From Chitinophagaceae bacterium (GTDB lineage: Bacteria > Bacteroidota > Bacteroidia > Chitinophagales > Chitinophagaceae): a stretch of DNA of 64,000 nucleotides. The DNA is taken from contig JAQBNK010000083.1 of assembly GCA_028288595.1 (NCBI GenBank), positions 1 through 64,000 on the forward strand. Reading direction: 5' to 3'. The translations under genes were made by a program, and so were the position numbers. How positions within the stretch are numbered: the first letter of the stretch is position 1; each line of letters starts with the position of its first letter. Of this stretch, positions 60,108-64,000 are shown piece by piece. Below the pieces are notes generated by a model. The model saw nothing but the letters and a program-made list of their open reading frames with translations, had not been told where the DNA came from and made no database searches.

Positions 60108-61574
60108 AATTCGCTGAAACACTGACCCAGACTGCATATCACTGCAATGGGCTGAGTGAAATTAATAGTTCGACATTTTTTTCTGTCAAAAATGATTTTT
60201 TGAGCAAGTATCGAACTTATGATTTCTCTTTTCGTGCAGATGTCACCGTTAATATAAAGCTTGTCCAAATGAGATAATGTATCAACGGCACGTTCAACGA
60301 ACTGCTTTGCGTTCGAATTTTGTTCGCCCGGTGTTATTGCAAGTAGTTTGGTTTCAAGAACCTTCAACTTCTCTTCGCAATCACTTTTCATTATGCGGTA
60401 GTCACCTGGATCGATTTTTCCTTCCATTAAAAGTGTCCTGGCCTTATTTAAGCGATCATTAACCGCATTGATTTGTATTGTTACAGTTTTTATTTCGTCA
60501 TCGGCCGATTTAGTATTTTGTTTATAAACATCATACAATATCTCTTTATAAAGTTCAGAGTAGGCTTTAACTGGTACAAGATCCTTTAGTTCATTCAGGA
60601 AAAGTTCGTTCGCTTTTTGTGCATTGATCCTGAACTTGCAACCACCACGGCAATGATAATAATGCACACGTTTAGTGAACCCCGTCGATGCGCTGCCTGA
60701 TAACTTCAGTCCATAGTCTGGACACTCTAAAAACCCTCTCAATGGAAGATTTGGATCTCCTGTTTGTCGGGGCTTATAAATCCTGCTGCGACAGTTAAGA
60801 ACATCCTGAACTTTATAAAACAAACTTGTAGAAATGATGGGCTCATGAAGGCCTTGCACGATTATTGACTGTTCATCTTTGAAGGCGGGGATAAAAATCA
60901 TGCCGCAATAAACCGGGTTACGGATACAATCCCAAAAAGCGCACTTATTTCTTTTAAATCCTTTGGCTTTCGCCTGCATAAAGATATCCTCGGTGTTGAA
61001 TACTCCTTCAGCCAGTTTGTTGAAAGCCCATATCATAATTTTACTTTCTTCGGGGTCAGAAGCAATATATTTTGTTCCGTCTTCCCTCGTTTTATTTTGT
61101 AACCGAAGGGAGCACTGGCCATCCACCGCCCTTCCTTCTTGGCTCTTCTCATTCCAAAAAAAACATTAAGCGATCTACGGTCATTTTCCACTTCCGGCGC
61201 GGCAAGATAAAAAGCTAGCATCATCTTGTTTTCAGGAATCGAAAGATCAAGGGGTTGCTCTATTGCTTGGGGGTCAACACCAAATTTGCGAAGTGTGCTG
61301 ATCATCTGGTATGCATCCCCTGCATTCCTGGAAAAACGATCCCATTTTGTAAAAAGTAGTAGATCTACTTTTCCTTTTTCTTTTTTGAGATGCGCCAGAA
61401 AATTATTCCATCCAGGTCTGTTGAATGTCTTTGCAGAATAGTCTTCCCGAATAACATCACGTACGATGATTTTATTATTGTCACAATAACGGCGCAATAC
61501 TTCCTCCTGGTTTCTTTGGGAATACCCTTTATCAGCTTGCTCATCGGTACTAACGCGGATATACAAATCTGCTA

Positions 61575-61721
61575 TCATTTTACCTTATTTTGATATTGTA
61601 TAAATGCGATATTAGCAATTTTGTACAGAAGGGTCAAAATCCCTTTAACCTCGGTGGGGTCTGGATTGACACCATGTTTGCGCAAAATTTCCAGAGCTTT
61701 CTCAACGTTAATATTTTCCAC
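61575..61721 (-). CDS. Small conserved-type protein upstream of the serine recombinase
   Basis: A 48-residue frame starting at GTG 61721 (or TTG 61730). It begins MENINVEKALEILRKHG and continues VNPDPTEVKGILTLLYKIAN. Its TGA stop overlaps the recombinase ATG (ATGA, 4 bp), a strong sign of translational coupling. It has the helix pattern KALxILxKHGxxVxxxEVKxIL that I recognise from short proteins next to Bacteroidota serine recombinases; function unknown. It is too short for usual gene finders. Confidence 0.65.
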   Translation of the reverse strand: MENINVEKALEILRKHGVNPDPTEVKGILTLLYKIANIAFIQYQNKVK

Positions 61722-61739
61722 AACACACAATTTGATTTG

Positions 61740-61758
61740 TAACCTGGTACACAGGTTA
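61740..61758 (-). promoter_or_regulatory. Hairpin/operator before the recombinase operon
   Basis: TAACCTG (61740-61746) pairs with CAGGTTA (61752-61758) over a five-base loop, 19 bp before the small gene's GTG. Possibly a repressor site or leader hairpin. Confidence 0.4.
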
Positions 61759-61956
61759 AAATTATTATAGGATAGCGCAGATCTGATTGATTAAGCATAC
61801 AATTGAAAGTAAGTTATTGGTATTATAAACCATAACAGGAATGCTTCCGTCGTTTTAATTATTGTACTAATACGTTTTAATAGCAAAGTATGTGTTCATA
61901 CAGCAAATATGCTATTTGTTCCCCTTGGCAATTTCCCCTTACCCAAAGCTTGTCGC

Positions 61957-62056
61957 GGCCATTTGACAGCCAAGGCAAACATGTGCGGAGGGTCTGCAAC
62001 GGTACCAGTTAAATCACCGGTTGATATCTCCGCTATTTCGAGAAGCGGGTTCCGAT
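61957..62056 (-). pseudogene. Decayed radC fragment
   Basis: 61981-62052 matches the radC gene region 63482-63553 with 59 of 72 bases identical by my count, including GGGTCTGCAACGGTACC and GATATCTCCGCTATT. Upstream similarity fades near 61957. The matching part encodes the DPRHIFALALKANAV region, without the JAMM motif, so only a remnant remains. No open frame spans it. Confidence 0.7.
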
Positions 62057-62452
62057 TGCCGTCAAGTCTTCTTCATTATAATTTGTGCGCCCTTTGAAGA
62101 GGGCTTCTTGATTTTGCTTAATAAAAATAGTTTGTGAAAGAATATAAAAGCAGAAGGGCCTAAATTAAAGGCAGCAGAAATGAGGAGCAAAAGGTGAAAT
62201 GGTGCTGACTCAGATGGTGTTGATAGCTCTACTTTGCTGGTTACAATTCATTGGACAATTTATAGCTCTTTGAATACCAAAAATTTTGAGACTTTAATTG
62301 TAAAAGGATTCTATTAATCGTCGCGGGCTGGCCCAAACAATAGTAACTCACACGAGCATTTAGGTTTGTCAATTACTGCTAATTATTTTTTGATTAACAT
62401 TAATTAACCTTGTTTCTTCTGCTAAAAGTATTGTGAACTTTAGTTTTAAATT
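62057..62452. other. 396-bp gene-free stretch before the TlpA-like gene
   Basis: No gene supported. One short hairpin GCCCT-TTGAAG-AGGGC (62089-62104) is present, followed by TTCTTG. The remainder shows neither repeats nor a clear promoter. Confidence 0.4.
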
Positions 62453-63184
62453 ATGAAAAAATATTACATACTTTTTTTGCTATTGACTGTTGTCAGTATT
62501 TTATCAGCGCAAGAACGAATCTATATGAGATCTGACAAAAAAGATAGTAAAGCCAAACCCGGAGTGATTATCAATCGTTGGAGTGATGGAAAAGCGATGA
62601 CTGATTCACAAGCTAAAGAAGCCGCTTCGTTACCTAATGTCAGCCGTCGTTTCGAGGTCTCAAATGATACGGTATATATGTATTATAGTATTCTCTCTCA
62701 ACAGGAGCTCGCTGCTGCCGCAAACAAGCAACTTGTGAAAGAAACGAAATACCGTAATACTTTCATTGGGAAAGCTGCACCAGATTTTAAGGTAACAGAT
62801 ATCATGGGGAAGGAATATTCAATTCGAAATATGCAAGGTAAAATTATTGTCCTCAACTTTTGGTTCACAGGCTGCAGGCCCTGTAAAAATGAGATGCCCT
62901 CTCTTAATAAAATGGTTGATTCTAATCAACGTGAGGATATAATTTTCCTGAGCTTTGCATTGGATCCAAAGGCAAATATTGAAACATTCTTAACTACACA
63001 ACCTTTTCTCTATAAGATAGTCGCCGAGTCAGATAAAATTGCAAAACTTTTTGAAGTTAATGCTTACCCAACACATGTCATTATCGACAAACAAGGCCTC
63101 GTGAGAGAGCTATTCATAGGCGCGACTGATGATATTTCTCAAAAACTGCAAGGTGCTATTGATAAGATTAAAGACAGCAAGTAG
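62453..63184 (+). CDS. TlpA-like thioredoxin-fold protein, exported
   Basis: A 243-aa exported redox protein: signal peptide (MKKYYILFLLLTVVSILSAQ), then a Bacteroidota-specific N-terminal region (about 21-105) and a thioredoxin fold of the AhpC/TSA-TlpA type with the active-site motif C141-R-P-C144 (NFWFTGCRPCKNEMP) and the cis-proline region VNAYPTHVIIDKQG. Probably a thiol-disulfide reductase or oxidase in the envelope. Not obviously related to its island neighbours. The stop is followed by 92 bp to the convergent RadC gene. Confidence 0.88.
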   Translation: MKKYYILFLLLTVVSILSAQERIYMRSDKKDSKAKPGVIINRWSDGKAMTDSQAKEAASLPNVSRRFEVSNDTVYMYYSILSQQELAAAANKQLVKETKYRNTFIGKAAPDFKVTDIMGKEYSIRNMQGKIIVLNFWFTGCRPCKNEMPSLNKMVDSNQREDIIFLSFALDPKANIETFLTTQPFLYKIVAESDKIAKLFEVNAYPTHVIIDKQGLVRELFIGATDDISQKLQGAIDKIKDSK

Positions 63185-63276
63185 TTAGTTATTTGCAAGG
63201 TATTTCGTAGGATTAGGATTACGCCAGAGGGAAACTACATAGCTAATAAAATTATTTGCTTAGTGAATATCCTGTT

Positions 63277-63747
63277 TTAAATAAGGCCCTCATCTGCGAA
63301 AGAATAATACTGGTCACTGCATATTATTAGGTGATCGAGAATTTTGATATCAAGCAATGCACCGGCCTGCTTTAATTTCTCCGTAAGACTCTCATCTGCC
63401 GCACTCGGTTTGAGGTTGCCACTCGGGTGATTATGTGAAAGAATTATTGCAACGGCATTTGCTTTAAGAGCAAGTGCAAAAATGTGGCGAGGGTCTGCAA
63501 CGGTACCCGTTAAGCCGCCACTGGATATCTCCGCTATTCCGAGGACGCGGTTCGCTTTATTTAATAACAAAATTTTAAATTGTTCCACCAGTTCAATTTT
63601 GTCCGGATCCCATGAACTAAGTAAAATCTGAAATGCTATTTTCGAATCGGATATTTGAGGTCTGTTTGAGGCCCTTACTTTTGTTCTGTATACCAGTTCC
63701 ACTTCAGCAATACTGAAAGTTGATTCTAAGTTCATTTCCTGTTTCAT
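63277..63747 (-). CDS. RadC family (JAB/MPN+) protein
   Basis: A 156-aa JAB1/MPN+ metalloprotein. The JAMM residues are E55 (ELVEQFKIL), H105 and H107 (SHNHPSGN), S109 and D118 (KPSAADESL). GTVADPRHIFALALKANAVAIILSHNHPSG is typical, written here as the span 81-110. It lacks the N-terminal helix-hairpin-helix of chromosomal RadC, as usual for plasmid and island copies. Function is undecided; these short forms are associated with mobile elements. A decayed second copy lies at 61957. Confidence 0.87.
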   Translation of the reverse strand: MKQEMNLESTFSIAEVELVYRTKVRASNRPQISDSKIAFQILLSSWDPDKIELVEQFKILLLNKANRVLGIAEISSGGLTGTVADPRHIFALALKANAVAIILSHNHPSGNLKPSAADESLTEKLKQAGALLDIKILDHLIICSDQYYSFADEGLI

Positions 63748-63765
63748 ATGCCTAATTTTTAATCA

Positions 63766-63957
63766 TTAGTTTTTATCGTCAAGAGACTTTAATTTCCGCA
63801 GTATATCTTCCCAATACTGTCTTTCAAGAATCGTTAAACCACGCATCCTGTTATCGATTTGCAGCAATATTTCTGTTTGCGAGATGGTGCTGTTGATGTT
63901 GTCAATGAGAAATTCATTTCCATTTATGTCCGATATGTAAATGCTTTGCTTTTTCAT
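63766..63957 (-). CDS. Short hypothetical protein
   Basis: A 63-residue frame starting MKKQSIYISDINGNEFLID, polar, with a C-terminal helix (YWEDILRKLKSLDDKN). Same strand as the RadC-like gene, 18 nt upstream, so probably co-transcribed. No family recognised. Confidence 0.55.
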   Translation of the reverse strand: MKKQSIYISDINGNEFLIDNINSTISQTEILLQIDNRMRGLTILERQYWEDILRKLKSLDDKN

Positions 63958-64000
63958 TTTTCCTGATTTTAGTTGAGTAATAAACTTTCACTGCCGTTGC

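Larger units (their letters stand above)
60005..61578 (-). pseudogene. Large serine recombinase, frameshifted
   Basis: N-terminal catalytic part (61033-61578): MIADLYIRVSTDEQADKGYS with S10, TKWDRFSRN and GMRRAKKEGRWM. C-terminal part (60005-61126): recombinase domain (YCGMIFIP, CPDYGLKL, YYHCRGGCKF) and coiled coil. The two frames join if one A is added to the AAAA run near 61094, where GYK continues as NKTREDGTKYI. So the gene has a 1-nt deletion (or sequencing error, or slippage site). In addition the zinc ribbon has CPDY instead of CPxC, losing one cysteine. The last ~35 codons run through a terminator-like hairpin. The C-terminus may be non-native. Confidence 0.78.

Noticed and set aside
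52690-64000. Attachment-site duplication of the tRNA-Arg 3' end inside the window
   Set aside because: No second copy of the T-arm/acceptor sequence was found by reading through the island; the distal end may lie beyond the window.

Overview
The window comes from a Bacteroidota chromosome, most likely Chitinophagales/Chitinophagaceae. The evidence is the moderate-to-low G+C, promoter-like -7 boxes of the TAnnTTTG type, Bacteroidota-typical families (DUF4197, HU-CCDC81-like, DUF3037/HipA-like pair, IntDOT-like integrases) and a MetX/MetZ methionine route. Placement below phylum is an inference.

Positions 1-52800 look like ordinary core genome. In order it holds: a DnaQ-like exonuclease and a polyprenol-phosphate mannosyltransferase; an ABC exporter pair; a DMT transporter and a secreted S9 peptidase; a 2-oxoacid dehydrogenase E2, CinA and PBP4 (DacB); an ArsR-SRPBCC-DoxX-YdeI operon with a clear operator; an envelope cluster (TPR protein, outer-membrane barrel, HU-CCDC81-like protein, methyltransferase); glutaminyl cyclase, DAO oxidase, DUF4197, a histidine phosphatase and dihydrolipoyl dehydrogenase; PEP carboxylase, IspE, a DUF151 nuclease and EtfAB; IlvE, a DMT exporter and a PLP decarboxylase divergent from a MocR regulator; a nucleotidyltransferase / HipA-like kinase / DUF3037 cluster; GlnS, TilS, a rhomboid protease and RlmH; and MetX, OsmC and MetZ, ending at tRNA-Arg(ACG) with its terminator.

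From about 52800 to the right edge the window is an accessory island beside the tRNA. It holds a PIN-domain protein followed by a HEPN-motif protein, an AbiE-type toxin and antitoxin in an unusual convergent arrangement with three palindromes sharing one core, and a minus-strand recombinase operon (small ORF, large serine recombinase with a frameshift, a tyrosine-recombinase-like protein without its tyrosine, and an intact IntDOT-like tyrosine recombinase). A TlpA-like thioredoxin, a RadC/JAB protein and a decayed second radC copy follow.

The most unusual structure in the core part is a set of at least thirteen repeat tracts built from 7-bp units. Each site has its own heptamer 'word' (AGTTGGC, AAGTCAA, AAATCGA, AATGTTG, ATGAGTA and others). 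Many sites carry two arms in opposite orientation that can fold into a hairpin. The tracts abut or overlap start and stop codons, and one lies inside the E2 linker and is translated. I know of no named family that matches. A second dispersed element (core GTGCGACGC) occurs three times.
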